A stretch of 64,000 bases of DNA from PLanc-01 sp035342095 (GCA_035342095.1 DAOQWL010000021.1:7287-71286); one strand, 5' to 3'; shown: positions 1 to 8,546, counted from the first letter of the stretch. Numbers and translations are program-made. Notes: generated from the letters alone by a model not told the origin.

Positions 1-1
1 C

Positions 2-1282
2 GACACGAAGGGCGGATTTGCCATCGAGCGAGCCAAGGACGACAAGGGCATCCTGTTCCATCACCGCCGAGTCGTGGACGACGGCGAGTTCCTCTTCCTG
101 GTCAATACGAGCATCGAAGCCCCCTCGACCGGCACGATCGCTTCGACCGCCCGAGGCATCACGCAGTGGGACCTGCACACAGCGAAGGTCCTGGGCTATC
201 CCTGCGAGAAGACCGACGGCGGAGTGACCGCATCTTTCGAACTGGCGCCTTGCGGCAGTCTCCTGCTGTTCCTGTCTAACGCGCCTCGGCCCTCCGAGAA
301 GAGACCGGCGCAACAGGCCGCCGTGATCGAGGCCAAAGACGATCTGCGCATCACACCGCTGGAGGAGAACGTCCTGACTCTCGACTACGTCGACATCACC
401 GCCGGCGGCGAGACGAAGAAAGGCCTTTACTTCTACAAGGCCAACCAGTTCGCCTTCGCCAAGAACGGCATGCCCCGCAATCCGTGGGACTCATCCGTCC
501 AGTTCAAGGACGAGCTGATTACGAAGACGTTTGCCCCCGACAGCGGGTTCGAGGCCACGTACCGCTTCCCCATCGAGGGCAGCGTGCCCGCTCAACTGGC
601 GATTGTGATCGAGCGGCCCGATCTGTACACGATCTCCTGCAACGGCAAGCCCGTCTTGGCCCGCGAGGGCAGTTGGTGGCTCGACAAGTCGTTCGGCAGG
701 ATCGATCTGGCCGGCGCCGCTCGGGTCGGCGAGAACGCGGTGACGATCCAGGCGTCGCCCTTCACGATCTGCCACGAGCTGGAGTCCGCATACATCCTCG
801 GGACGTTCAAGCTCAGACCCGCGGAGTCCGGGTTCGTCATCGTCGGCGAGTCGAAACCCGCGATCGCGCTGGGGAGCTGGAAGGCCCAGGGCTATCCGTT
901 CTACGCGGCCGGCGTCTCGTACAGCCGCACGTTCGAGATTCCCCGCCCGGCGGGCCGGCTCCTCGTCGAGCTGGACCAGTGGTATGGCAGCGTCGCGGAG
1001 GTCCTCGTGAACGGGACGCCCGCGGGCTGCATCGTCTCGCGGCCCTGGCAGTGCGACGTCACGAAGGCCCTGCAGCGAGGGACGAACACGGTCGAGGTCC
1101 GCGTGATCGGGACGCTGAAGAACACGCTCGGCCCGCACCACGCCGGGACCAACCTGGGCAGTGCCTGGCCCGGCATGTTCCAGCAGGGCCCCGAGTCCGG
1201 CCCGCCCGCGGGCGACAGCTACCACACGGTCGATTACGGGCTCTTCACGCCCTTCGTCCTCAAGCAGACCACGGGCGAATAG
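2..1282 (+). CDS. C-terminal part of a large secreted glycoside hydrolase (5' truncated)
   Basis: The frame is open from the window edge, so this is the last 426 residues of a longer protein. It is beta-rich and ends in a galactose-binding-like beta-sandwich: a segment around 900-1130 (SYSRTFEIP, LDQWYGSVAEVLVNG, then NTVEVRVIGTLKN) has the layout of glycosidase sugar-binding modules. The tail with GPHH and DYGLFTPF resembles the C-termini of large GH2/GH106-type enzymes such as alpha-L-rhamnosidases. No catalytic residues can be assigned because the catalytic domain lies outside the window. A family call beyond 'large glycosidase' is inference. It is followed at once by a dispersed repeat. 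Confidence 0.6.
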   Translation, partial: DTKGGFAIERAKDDKGILFHHRRVVDDGEFLFLVNTSIEAPSTGTIASTARGITQWDLHTAKVLGYPCEKTDGGVTASFELAPCGSLLLFLSNAPRPSEKRPAQQAAVIEAKDDLRITPLEENVLTLDYVDITAGGETKKGLYFYKANQFAFAKNGMPRNPWDSSVQFKDELITKTFAPDSGFEATYRFPIEGSVPAQLAIVIERPDLYTISCNGKPVLAREGSWWLDKSFGRIDLAGAARVGENAVTIQASPFTICHELESAYILGTFKLRPAESGFVIVGESKPAIALGSWKAQGYPFYAAGVSYSRTFEIPRPAGRLLVELDQWYGSVAEVLVNGTPAGCIVSRPWQCDVTKALQRGTNTVEVRVIGTLKNTLGPHHAGTNLGSAWPGMFQQGPESGPPAGDSYHTVDYGLFTPFVLKQTTGE

Positions 1283-1283
1283 G

Positions 1284-1413
1284 GCACAGCAGAAGGTGAG
1301 AAGTTGAGAAGGTTAGAAGGTCGGATCGCCTGGTTCTTTCCTGGGCCCCCGTCGCGCGCCACCCTCTCTCTGACCTTCTCACCTTCTGATCTTCTTAACC
1401 TTCTGTTCTTTCA
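1284..1413. repeat. Dispersed repeat E, copy 1 (GAAGGT-rich arms)
   Basis: The left arm is built from AGAAGGT/GAGAAG units and the right arm from ACCTTCT/TTCTTAACC units, so the two ends are imperfect inverted repeats around a central core (GCCTGGTTCT...). The reverse complement of 2713-2826 matches this element in both arms and core, so they are two copies in opposite orientation. It looks like a small MITE-like element; no ORF is supported in it. Confidence 0.75.
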
Positions 1414-1444
1414 GGCCCGATCCGTGACCCGTGGCACGTGACCT

Positions 1445-1735
1445 GTGGCACCCCCGCCCTCGGGGGTGAGCCCTGGAACTACCCACGCATGGGCAACTCC
1501 GAAGATTCCCCAGCCGAGGGCGGCTGGGAAAAAGGCAGATCGGGCCTATATTCTTCAACGAAATCTCCTGGTTCGATTTCGTTGAAGAATGGTGGCCCAG
1601 CCGCCCCCGGCTGGGAATCGATCACCCCCGAGGGCGGGGGTGCCACGCGTCCGAGGTTTGGGATGGAAAAACCGAGGAGCAGGTTTTTCCATCCCAAAGT
1701 AGGCCCGATCTGCCTTTTTCCCGGCTGGGCTACAT
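1445..1735. repeat. Nested cluster of palindromic repeats, copy 1
   Basis: In order: hairpin A (CACCCCCG-loop-CGGGGGTG, 1449-1468), hairpin B (CCCAGCCG-loop-CGGCTGGG, 1509-1528), a 20-bp arm at 1529-1548 that repeats inverted at 1700-1719, a 16-bp perfect hairpin (1550-1565/1575-1590), inverted B (1592-1615), inverted A (1623-1642) and a 17-bp perfect hairpin (1657-1673/1682-1698). About 85 bp (1635-1719) recur unchanged at about 2971-3055. The units look inserted into one another. Confidence 0.85.
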
Positions 1736-1748
1736 CGGCCTGGCGCCG

Positions 1749-2651
1749 TCAGTTTGCGTGCTCCTCGTGCTCGTGGCGGTGTTCGTGCTCGTGCCTGGCG
1801 CGCTTCGGTCGCGACATCACGAGCTGCCAGAGCCAGCCGAGGGCGGTCATGCCCACGAACGTCCCGGGCAGCACCCACGGGCGCGGGCCGATCAGGGAGA
1901 TCGCCTTGACGTTCGCGCCGAGCAGGGCGGTCTGCACCCCGAGGAAAACCGTCGCGGCGCCGACCACGCTGTAGGCCAGCGCGATCAGCGCCTTCTTGAC
2001 CAGCCAGACCAGGAAGATGGCGACGAGCCCGCCCGCAAGGACCGCCAGACCCACTTTCCACGCGTGCGGACGGACGGTCACCCAGGTGTCGTCGAGCACG
2101 GCGCGGACGCGGTCGCGGAAGTTCTTCTCTTCGGTCGCTTGCTTCGCCTTGATCAGGCCGTCCACGTAGTTCAGCCGGGTGTTCGGGTCCATGTTCGTGA
2201 AGGACTGGATCAGGAAGCCGGGCTCGGTCCGGGTGGCACCCCCGCCCTCGGGGGTGATCCCGCCGATCCCAGCCGAGGGCGGCTGGGCCACATCGGCCGG
2301 CGCCACGCGGTCCAGCAGGACCGCCAGGTATCCCGCGCCACTGACCGCCGCGATGACTAGAACCGCCAGCACGAGGATCAGGACGTTGCGCAGCATGACG
2401 GAGGCCGTCGCGAGGACCGCGGCGCCCACGATCATGCACAACCACAGGTGCAGGCCCAGCCACTGGCTGACCAGCAGGCCCGCGACGGCGCCGACCAGCG
2501 CCCCCAGCAAGCCGACGATCACCGTGCTGTAGCGCGACCCGCCCAGCCAGAACACCAGACCCACGAGCAGCAGAGTCACGCCGACGCCCAGTAGAATGAC
2601 CGTGCTCAAGGGCATCAGGAGCGTCTCGATCCTTACCAGCAGTTCATACAT
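1749..2651 (-). CDS. Polytopic membrane protein of unknown function with a repeat-encoded insert
   Basis: 300 aa, unrecognised. I chose the ATG at 2651 (MYELLVRIETLL); the longer reading starts inside a repeat. Residues about 10-110 form several hydrophobic helices, and two or three more lie at about 195-280. The C-terminus is His/Glu-rich (HEHEHRHEHEEH), a possible metal-binding tail. The stretch between the two membrane halves begins with about 20 residues (AQPPSAGIGGITPEGGGATR) encoded by the palindromic repeat at 2233-2291, followed by a soluble segment with FTNMDPNTRLNYVDGL. The insert keeps the frame open. The gene is bracketed by inverted copies of repeat E. Function unknown; the His-rich tail is the only hint. 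Confidence 0.6.
   Translation of the reverse strand: MYELLVRIETLLMPLSTVILLGVGVTLLLVGLVFWLGGSRYSTVIVGLLGALVGAVAGLLVSQWLGLHLWLCMIVGAAVLATASVMLRNVLILVLAVLVIAAVSGAGYLAVLLDRVAPADVAQPPSAGIGGITPEGGGATRTEPGFLIQSFTNMDPNTRLNYVDGLIKAKQATEEKNFRDRVRAVLDDTWVTVRPHAWKVGLAVLAGGLVAIFLVWLVKKALIALAYSVVGAATVFLGVQTALLGANVKAISLIGPRPWVLPGTFVGMTALGWLWQLVMSRPKRARHEHEHRHEHEEHAN
2233..2291. repeat. Palindromic repeat A-B inside a coding region
   Basis: GTGGC, hairpin A (2237-2256), an 11-base spacer, hairpin B (2268-2287) and terminal GCCAC. The outer GTGGC/GCCAC are themselves inverted repeats. It is translated in-frame, on the minus strand, within the membrane protein at 1749-2651. Confidence 0.85.
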
Positions 2652-2680
2652 ACGCGATCCCTTTGCGAGGATGGTCCAGT

Positions 2681-2704
2681 GTGGCCCAGCCGCCCCCGGC
2701 TGGG
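2681..2704. repeat. Single inverted hairpin B
   Basis: GTGGCCCAGCCG-CCCC-CGGCTGGG, a solitary B unit in reverse orientation, lying about 30 bases upstream of the minus-strand start at 2651 and next to repeat E copy 2. Confidence 0.75.
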
Positions 2705-2712
2705 AATCGATC

Positions 2713-2826
2713 ACGAAAGAACAGAAGGTCAGAAGGTCGGAGAGTCGGTCGAACGCGCCGCGAGTCCAGGAGAGAACCAGGCTGTCCGACCTTCTGACCT
2801 TCTCAACTTCTCACCTTCTGCTGCGC
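2713..2826. repeat. Dispersed repeat E, copy 2 (inverted)
   Basis: Left arm AGAACAGAAGGTCAGAAGG, right arm ACCTTCTGACCTTCTC... Its reverse complement aligns with 1284-1413 over arms and core, with a small length difference in the right arm. The two copies flank the membrane-protein gene in inverted orientation. Confidence 0.75.
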
Positions 2827-2918
2827 CCGATCTGTCTTCTTCCGGCACAACGCCATCTTGCCGCCAGCATACCAGATTCCGCCCGGAGGAAAAGCCCATC
2901 CTCTGCCGGGAGGCGCCT

Positions 2919-3080
2919 GGGCGCGTCTCGCGGAGGACAAGGTCTTGTAGCACCCCAGACCCCAGCCCTCGGGGGTGCCACGCGTCCGAGGTTTGGGATG
3001 GAAAAACCGAGGAGCAGGTTTTTCCATCCCAAAGTAGGCCCGATCTGCCTTTTTCCCCAGCCGGGCGCGGCTGGGCCACA
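2919..3080. repeat. Nested cluster of palindromic repeats, copy 2
   Basis: It starts with a unit (GGGCGCGTCTCGCGGAGGAC, then AAGGTCTTGT) that recurs at 3422-3450. Then come a degenerate A unit, the stretch identical to 1635-1719 with the 17-bp hairpin (2992-3008/3017-3033), and a variant B unit with GGGCCAC. It occupies the upstream region of the sigma-factor gene at 3165. Confidence 0.8.
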
Positions 3081-3164
3081 CTGGCGGCCAAAGCGGTGCG
3101 CAGGTACAATGCCGAAGGCAGGATCGGATCGAGGCAGGTCCTGTCGGAGATTGCGGAGCGCACC

Positions 3165-3647
3165 GTGAGATCGGACGACCAACTGCTGGAGCAGGCGAAG
3201 AAAGGGGATGCGGCAGCCTTCGAGGCACTCTACCGTCGGCATCGCGACTGGGTGTACCGGCTCGCCTGGCGTTTCACCGGCAACGAAGCGGACGCCCTCG
3301 ACGTCCTCCAGGAGACGTTTGCTTACCTGCTCCGCAAGCTCCCAAGCCTGCGTCTGACCGCCGCGATGATGACCTTCCTGTACCCCGTCGTGAAGCATCT
3401 GTCGCTGAATGTCCGCCGGGCCGGGCGCGTCGCGCGGAGGACAAGGTCTTGTGGCACCCCCGCCCTCGGGGGTGATCCCAGCCTCGGGGGTGATCCCAGC
3501 CGAGGGCGGCTGGGCCACATCGACGCATCCCGAAGCGAGCTGGCCGAGGCCCTGAAAACGCCCCTGAATACGGTCAAATCGCGACTTTACCGGGCCTTGG
3601 ACATCCTCCGCGAAGACCCCCGCACGCGGGACTATTTCCTATCGTAG
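3165..3647 (+). pseudogene. ECF sigma factor with repeat-replaced linker and truncated sigma-4
   Basis: Region 2 is clear from a GTG start at 3165 (RSDDQLLEQAKKGD, then FEALYRRHRDWVYRLAWRF and DVLQETFAYLLRKL). After FLYPVVKHLSLNVRRAGR the frame runs into the palindromic repeat at 3422-3518, translated as SCGTPALGGDPSLGG and following residues, and resumes at RSELAEALKTPLNTVKSRL, the recognition helix of region 4.2. The usual first half of sigma-4 (the LPxxxREVxxLR helix) is missing, so the repeat seems to have replaced coding sequence. The TAG stop is supplied by another repeat (GTAGCAC at 3644-3650). Probably a non-functional or strongly altered sigma factor. An upstream extension to 2679 is all repeat sequence and is not a credible N-terminus. 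Confidence 0.65.
3422..3518. repeat. Palindromic repeat inserted in the sigma-factor gene
   Basis: Leader unit GGGCGCGTCGCGCGGAGGAC (shared with 2919), then GTGGC, hairpin A (3455-3474), a partial A and hairpin B (3495-3514) with terminal GCCAC. It is read through in-frame on the plus strand, between sigma region 2 and region 4. Confidence 0.85.
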
Positions 3648-3723
3648 CACGGGATCTTGCCCGTGATCCCGAATCATGGGCGGGACGCCCATGCTACGGA
3701 CGACGCCTCACGGCGTCCCTACG
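3644..3723. repeat. Palindromic repeat, GTAGCAC/ACGCCT family
   Basis: GTAGCAC, then nested inverted repeats (CGGGATCTTGCCCG, GGGCGGGACGCCC) to GCTAC at 3697, then ACGCCTCACGGCGT and a closing CTACG. The same style of element occurs inside a second sigma gene at 27036-27136. Here it supplies the stop codon of the upstream sigma gene and the start of the next reading frame. Confidence 0.7.
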
Positions 3724-4004
3724 AGCCCCAGATCAAGATCGTCGGCGTCGAGGGCGGCGAACACCCCGCCTTCAACGACGCGCCATACTACGACCCCGCT
3801 GCCCTGATGAACGAGCGAATCATCATCGCGGCCTTCAACACCGGCGCGGACCTGCCGACCACCCGAACCCGAATCGCGACGATCCACCTGCAAATCACAG
3901 GCGACGACGAACCGAAATACGACCTGATCCTGACCACCACCGCCGACGCAGACGGCGAGGAAATGGCCGCGAAGATCACTCTGCAAACAGGAGAGGACAA
4001 ATGA
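3657..4004 (+). CDS. Hypothetical protein, probable C-terminal remnant with a repeat-encoded N-terminus
   Basis: 115 aa. The first ~20 residues (HGRDAHATDDASRRPYE) come from the repeat at 3644-3723. From about residue 24 (IKIVGVEGGEHPAFNDAPYY, then IIIAAFNTG, then RTRIATIHLQI) the composition looks like a genuine secreted beta-domain. Its last codons overlap the following VIT/VWA gene by 4 bases (ATGA), typical of an old operon pair. The start codons available (TTG 3657, GTG 3663) are in the repeat, so the original N-terminus was probably lost. Family not recognised. Confidence 0.45.
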   Translation: MPVIPNHGRDAHATDDASRRPYEPQIKIVGVEGGEHPAFNDAPYYDPAALMNERIIIAAFNTGADLPTTRTRIATIHLQITGDDEPKYDLILTTTADADGEEMAAKITLQTGEDK

Positions 4005-6343
4005 AAACTCGTGCCACCGTACTCATAGCCCTCATTGGCCTAATACTGACTCTCATCTGCTTGAGCATGACATCCGTCAGTTGTCGCAAGGAGTCAGCTC
4101 GGGATGGAAGCCGCGCGGAGCCCTCTGGTCAATCCCCGACTGCGGTGGGAACCTCCGTGGCCCCGCAGACACCAGAGGCCGAGACAGAGGCTCAGCGTAG
4201 TACCGTGGCAGCCGAAGCACAGACCATGAAGGATATGGTCGACGATGTGATTTACTGTCGCTCACAGCTTGACCAGAATGCACCGACAAGAAGGTCATCA
4301 GGAGGCATCACACCACAGACGGATGAGGCGGCGATTCCCTATGCCGACGAGATCACTTATCGCAAGGACTGGCGAGAGATAGTGAAAAAGCCCCGAAGTC
4401 CTTCAAGCTTACGCGAGCTTCTTCGCAGTCGGTTGGCGAGCGCGACCGCCGATGAGATCTGGGTGATTGCAAAGGACGAGACGCCGCAGGCGGTCGGGCC
4501 GGAATACCAAACACCTGGGTCCGGCGCGATGCTCGTCGAGAAGGGCGAGGAGAAGATCCCTCTGCCGCTCAAGCACACCGATGTGAAAGGGCGGGTCTGT
4601 GGGTATATCGCGACGGTCGAGGTCACGCAGCAATTTCAGAACCCCTTCAGCGAGAAGATCGAAGCGGTGTACATCTTCCCGCTGCCCCAGAACGCGGCGG
4701 TGAATGAGTTCATCATGGTCATCGGCGAGCGGCGGATTCGCGGCATCATCCGCGAGCGACAGGAGGCCGAGCAGATCTATCGCGAGGCCCGCAATCAGGG
4801 CTATGTCGCTTCCCTTCTGACCCAGGAGTGGCCCAACATCTTCACGCAGAAGGTCGCCAATATTGAGCCAGGCAAGCAGATCGACGTCCATATCAAGTAC
4901 TTCAACACGCTCGCCTACGCCGACGGCTGGTACGAGTTCGTCTTCCCGATGGTCGTGGGTCCGCGATTCAATCCGCCCGGCTCCACCGACGGCGTGGGCG
5001 CGGTCGGGCGGGGCAAGACCGGCATCTCGGGCCAATCCACCGAAGTCCAGTACCTCAAGCCCAACGAGCGAAGCGGACACGATATCTCGCTGGCTCTGGA
5101 CATCGACGCAGGCGTCAAGATCGAGGAGATCGCCTGCGCCAGCCACGCGATCAAGAAGGACAAGGACGGCGCCGAGAAGGTCCACGTCCAGCTCAGCGAC
5201 CTTGACAACATCCCGAACAAGGATTTCGTCCTGCGATTCAAAATGGCAGGGGACACGGTCAAATCCGCTCTCGTGACGCATCGCGACGAGCGCGGCGGCT
5301 TCTTCACGCTGATGCTCTATCCGCCGGACGAACTCAAGCAAATCAAACGGGCCCCCATGGAGATGGTCTTCGTCCTCGATTGCTCGGGCAGCATGAACGG
5401 CCAACCCATCGCCAAGGCCAAGGACGCGATCAAGCGGGCCCTGCGAAAACTCGAACCCGACGACACCTTCCAGGTGATCCAGTTCTCGATGAGCGCCTCG
5501 CAGTTCGGCCCGAACCCCATCCCTGCGACCGCGGACAACGTCCGGCGGGCCATCGAGTACGTGGACAACCTCCAGGGCGAGGGCGGCACCATGATGATCG
5601 AGGGCATCAAAGCCGCCCTGGACTTCCCGCACGACCCGCGCCGGTTCCGGCTGGTCTCCTTCATGACCGACGGTTACATCGGCAATGAGACGCAGATCCT
5701 GGGCGAAATTCACCAGCGGCTCGGCTCCGCACGGATCTTCAGCTTCGGCGTCGGCACCTCCGTCAATCGCTACCTGCTCGACCGCATGGCCAAGCTGGGC
5801 AGGGGCGCCGTCGCCTATATCGGCCTGGCCGACAGCGGCACGGAGGTCGTGGATGTCTTCTACGACCGCATCAGCCATCCCGCGCTGACGGACATGCAGA
5901 TCGACTGGGGCGACCTCGAAGTCTCGGAGGTCTACCCGCGCCAGATTCCCGACCTGTTCGTCGGCCGGCCGATCATCCTGACCGGACGGTTCAAGGGCGA
6001 AAAGGATACCACGATCCGCATCGCAGGCCGGGCAGGCCAGTACGACAAGACCCTCAGCATCCCCGTGAGACTCGACGACTCGTCCGCGACGCACGCCGGT
6101 ATCGCATGCGTCTGGGCAAGGAAGCGGATCGAGGACCTCGCGACCCAGGCGACCTACGACGCGAGCGAAGCCCTGCCCGCCGAGATCAAGCAGGTGGCTC
6201 TGCAATACAGTCTGATGAGCGCGTACACCGCCTTCGTCGCAGTCGATTCGACCCAAGTGACCGCGGGCGATCACGGCGTGACGGTCGCAGTCCCTGTCCC
6301 GGTCCCCGAGGGCGTCCGCTACGATACGACCATCCAGGATTGA
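4001..6343 (+). CDS. VIT and von Willebrand factor A domain lipoprotein
   Basis: 780 aa. The N-terminus has a lipoprotein signal (hydrophobic run, then TSVSC at about residue 28). Residues about 170-310 form a vault inter-alpha-trypsin (VIT) domain (YIATVEVTQQFQNPF, AVYIFPLPQNAAV, IRGIIRERQEAEQIYREA). A VWA domain starts at about 450 with an intact MIDAS motif (VFVLDCSGSMNG) and later SFMTDGYIG. The C-terminus is a region seen in VIT/VWA proteins ending QYSLMSAYTAFVAVD. Such proteins are exported and thought to bind ligands through the metal site; the partner here is unknown. It overlaps the upstream remnant by 4 bases, and the nearby sigma factor is damaged. Confidence 0.85.
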   Translation: MKTRATVLIALIGLILTLICLSMTSVSCRKESARDGSRAEPSGQSPTAVGTSVAPQTPEAETEAQRSTVAAEAQTMKDMVDDVIYCRSQLDQNAPTRRSSGGITPQTDEAAIPYADEITYRKDWREIVKKPRSPSSLRELLRSRLASATADEIWVIAKDETPQAVGPEYQTPGSGAMLVEKGEEKIPLPLKHTDVKGRVCGYIATVEVTQQFQNPFSEKIEAVYIFPLPQNAAVNEFIMVIGERRIRGIIRERQEAEQIYREARNQGYVASLLTQEWPNIFTQKVANIEPGKQIDVHIKYFNTLAYADGWYEFVFPMVVGPRFNPPGSTDGVGAVGRGKTGISGQSTEVQYLKPNERSGHDISLALDIDAGVKIEEIACASHAIKKDKDGAEKVHVQLSDLDNIPNKDFVLRFKMAGDTVKSALVTHRDERGGFFTLMLYPPDELKQIKRAPMEMVFVLDCSGSMNGQPIAKAKDAIKRALRKLEPDDTFQVIQFSMSASQFGPNPIPATADNVRRAIEYVDNLQGEGGTMMIEGIKAALDFPHDPRRFRLVSFMTDGYIGNETQILGEIHQRLGSARIFSFGVGTSVNRYLLDRMAKLGRGAVAYIGLADSGTEVVDVFYDRISHPALTDMQIDWGDLEVSEVYPRQIPDLFVGRPIILTGRFKGEKDTTIRIAGRAGQYDKTLSIPVRLDDSSATHAGIACVWARKRIEDLATQATYDASEALPAEIKQVALQYSLMSAYTAFVAVDSTQVTAGDHGVTVAVPVPVPEGVRYDTTIQD

Positions 6344-6355
6344 AAGAGCATTGGC

Positions 6356-6493
6356 CACAGAGGACCCAGAGACCCACAGAGGGAGGAAGCACAGATCAGC
6401 CGGGATGCGCTTGTCATGCTGAACGAAGTGACGCATCCGGCGTGGGAGTTGAGCATTCGCGTGCCAGGTCCTTCGCTCTCGCTCAGGACGACA
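6356..6493. repeat. Dispersed repeats upstream of the pseudopilin fusion
   Basis: A CACAGAGGACCCAGAGACCC unit at about 6356-6383 is followed by an imperfect palindrome whose arms are TCATGCTGAACGAAGTGACG (about 6414) and CTTCGCTCTCGCTCAGGACG (about 6472). If translated, the second reads CHAERSDAS...SFALAQDD, a peptide I recall as a common repeat-derived artefact in bacterial proteins; a database check would confirm this. No gene is supported here. Confidence 0.5.
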
Positions 6494-6537
6494 GGCAGAA
6501 GGCTGAGGAACTGCAACGCGGTGGAAGGGAGAACAAC

Positions 6538-8522
6538 ATGATGAAGCTGAATGGAACGAAGGGTTTCACGAAGGTCGAGTTGTTGGTTGTCGTGCTGGTG
6601 GCGGCGCTGATCGTGGCGATGGTCCCGCCACTATCCCGTCGTGGGAGGTCGGACGCACTCCACGAGACCTGCCGGGCGAATCTGGCCGGGATCGGCAAAG
6701 CGATACTCATCTATGCGAATGACTACGAGGGCAAGTTTCCCGTTTCCGGCGGCCGCTCGTCGCACTGGGGCAACGTCTGGAAGTGGGATGCTCCGACTCG
6801 CCTCCAGGCGTTTGCCTTGGCAGTCGACGGCAGCGGTGGGAAGGCCGCGATCAGTTCCTGCTTCTACCTGCTCGTGAAGTACGCCGAGGTCCGGCCGGGG
6901 CTCTTCGTCTGTCCAGACGACGCCGGAACTACTGAGTTCAAGCTCTCGGAGCTGCGGACCCCGCCCACGGGTTTCAAGCTCATCGACGCGTGGGACTTCG
7001 GACCCGAGTCGTCCAACCACTGCAGCTATGCCTATCATCATCCGTTTTACGGGTCTGCGTTGAAGGCGACCAGCGATCCAGGCATGGCGGTCGCGGCTGA
7101 CCGCAGCCGTTGGTTTCGCAGTCCCTCCGGGCCCGCTGGGGATTTCGCTGCATTCAGGCCGGACCTCCCTGGATTGGGAGGGACTCCCGAGACAGCTCGA
7201 CGCGGCAACTCCAGGTCGCACAAGGGAGATGGCCAGAACGTTCTGTTCGTCGACGGCCATGTGTCGTTTGAGGAACGAAGCTATTGCGGGCTCGATCACG
7301 ACAACATCTACACCGTCTCCGATAGTACGGAGCGAGGATCGCCGCTCGGGACAAAACCCACTTTGGGTTTCACTGGCCCCTGGAACCACAGGGATTCTCT
7401 CCTGCTGTCCGATCCTGGAGTCACCAAGTCCGCGGTAACTCGCCAGGCTCGGGATGTGGACTCCAGGACTCTCAAGCAGACGGCGGTCGTCGCCACATTG
7501 GAGTGTCCGGTGCCGGAGCACAAGAACGCGATCTGGTGTGCTACATTCCAAATAGCGTGGGACAAGTTCAGGACCGAAGCCATCGGCGAACCGATCCAGA
7601 TCACCGGCGCCGAGTCTCTGGCGGCTCGTCTGGATCAGTGCGGGTTTCCCCGCGGCGACATTAACGAGACGTCCTACTATGCGAATGCCGGCTTTGTGAA
7701 GGACGGGATCATCGAGCAGATTCAGAAGGACATGGCGAGCCGCTTTCGCGCCGAGCCCGTGCCCACCTTTGGCGAAAAGTACCGAGCGCTGCCCGACGTC
7801 GCCATGGCCTATGCCTACCTGAACGTGGACGTGGGATTCCAGTACCCGTACTACGCGCACGGAGGGGCCTTCGATTTCGAGGACTCCAACGGAATACGAG
7901 CGGGGTCTCCGCGTTCGATGCACAGAGCGTAAAGGCCGGCGACTACCAGAATGTGCGGGATCAACTGGAGGTCCTGCACTATGAGTACGGCGATGCAAAT
8001 CGAGCGGAGGAATTCGCCGTCGATCTGTGCAGATACACAGAGCCCTATCAGGTGATTCTGGCTCGCATGTCACGGCGCGGCACTCTGCATGAGACCGCCA
8101 AAGTGCTCCAGGAGAATGTGGACGGATTCAAAGAGGACCCGGACTACGAGACGTTGCACAAGCTACGTCCTATCGACACACTGGTCGTTCCCGACGTGCT
8201 CTTCAAGCTCACGCATCACTTCGAGGAACTGCTCGGTAAGCGGTTCAGCAACTCGCGATGGCAAGACCATTTCTTCTTCGAAGCACTACAGAGGATCGAC
8301 TTCACACTGAGCCGGACCGGCGTGGTCATCAAGTCCGAGGCGTTCATGGGCATGACTTCTGGACGAGGCCGATCGTCCGCACAACTGGCGAAGCCCAGGC
8401 ATCTGCGATTCGACAGGCCGTTCCTGATCTGCGTCAAGAAGCGACAGGCGGGCGCAACGCCTATCTTTGTCATGTGGGTGGACAACGCCGAGCTGATGCA
8501 AGTCGTCGCTCGTGATCCGTGA
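6538..8522 (+). pseudogene. Pseudopilin-headed secreted protein fused to a second domain, with one frameshift
   Basis: The ATG at 6538 follows GGAAGGGA. Residues 1-35 are a type IV prepilin-like head (GFTKVELLVVVLVAALIVAM), and the domain runs to about residue 290 with the planctomycete pseudopilin signature NVLFVDGHVSFEE. A second domain follows (LECPVPEHKNAIWCATFQIA onward). The frame breaks at a G-run at 7902-7905: adding one G joins ...FEDSNGIRAG to VSAFDAQSVKAGDYQNVRDQ and the frame continues to 8522, ending in RPFLICVKKR and PIFVMWVDNAEL, which recalls serpin C-termini. It is either a real 1-base deletion or a sequencing error. Function unknown. Without repair the protein ends at 7932. 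Confidence 0.65.
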
Positions 8523-8546
8523 CCCGCTTCTGCCCGGCCTGCGTTC

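Noticed and set aside
1438..2532. Plus-strand frames through the repeat cluster and opposite the membrane gene
   Set aside because: They consist of repeat sequence and antisense sequence with no conserved features.
1445..3080. Repeat clusters considered as a CRISPR array
   Set aside because: Units are palindromic, of several kinds, nested and not regularly spaced, and no cas genes are near.
2679..3164. Upstream extension of the sigma factor at 3165
   Set aside because: It is made almost entirely of repeat E copy 2 and the second palindrome cluster.
4409..6436. 675-codon minus-strand frame opposite the VIT/VWA gene
   Set aside because: Antisense shadow; composition is Asp/His/Arg-rich noise with no start context.
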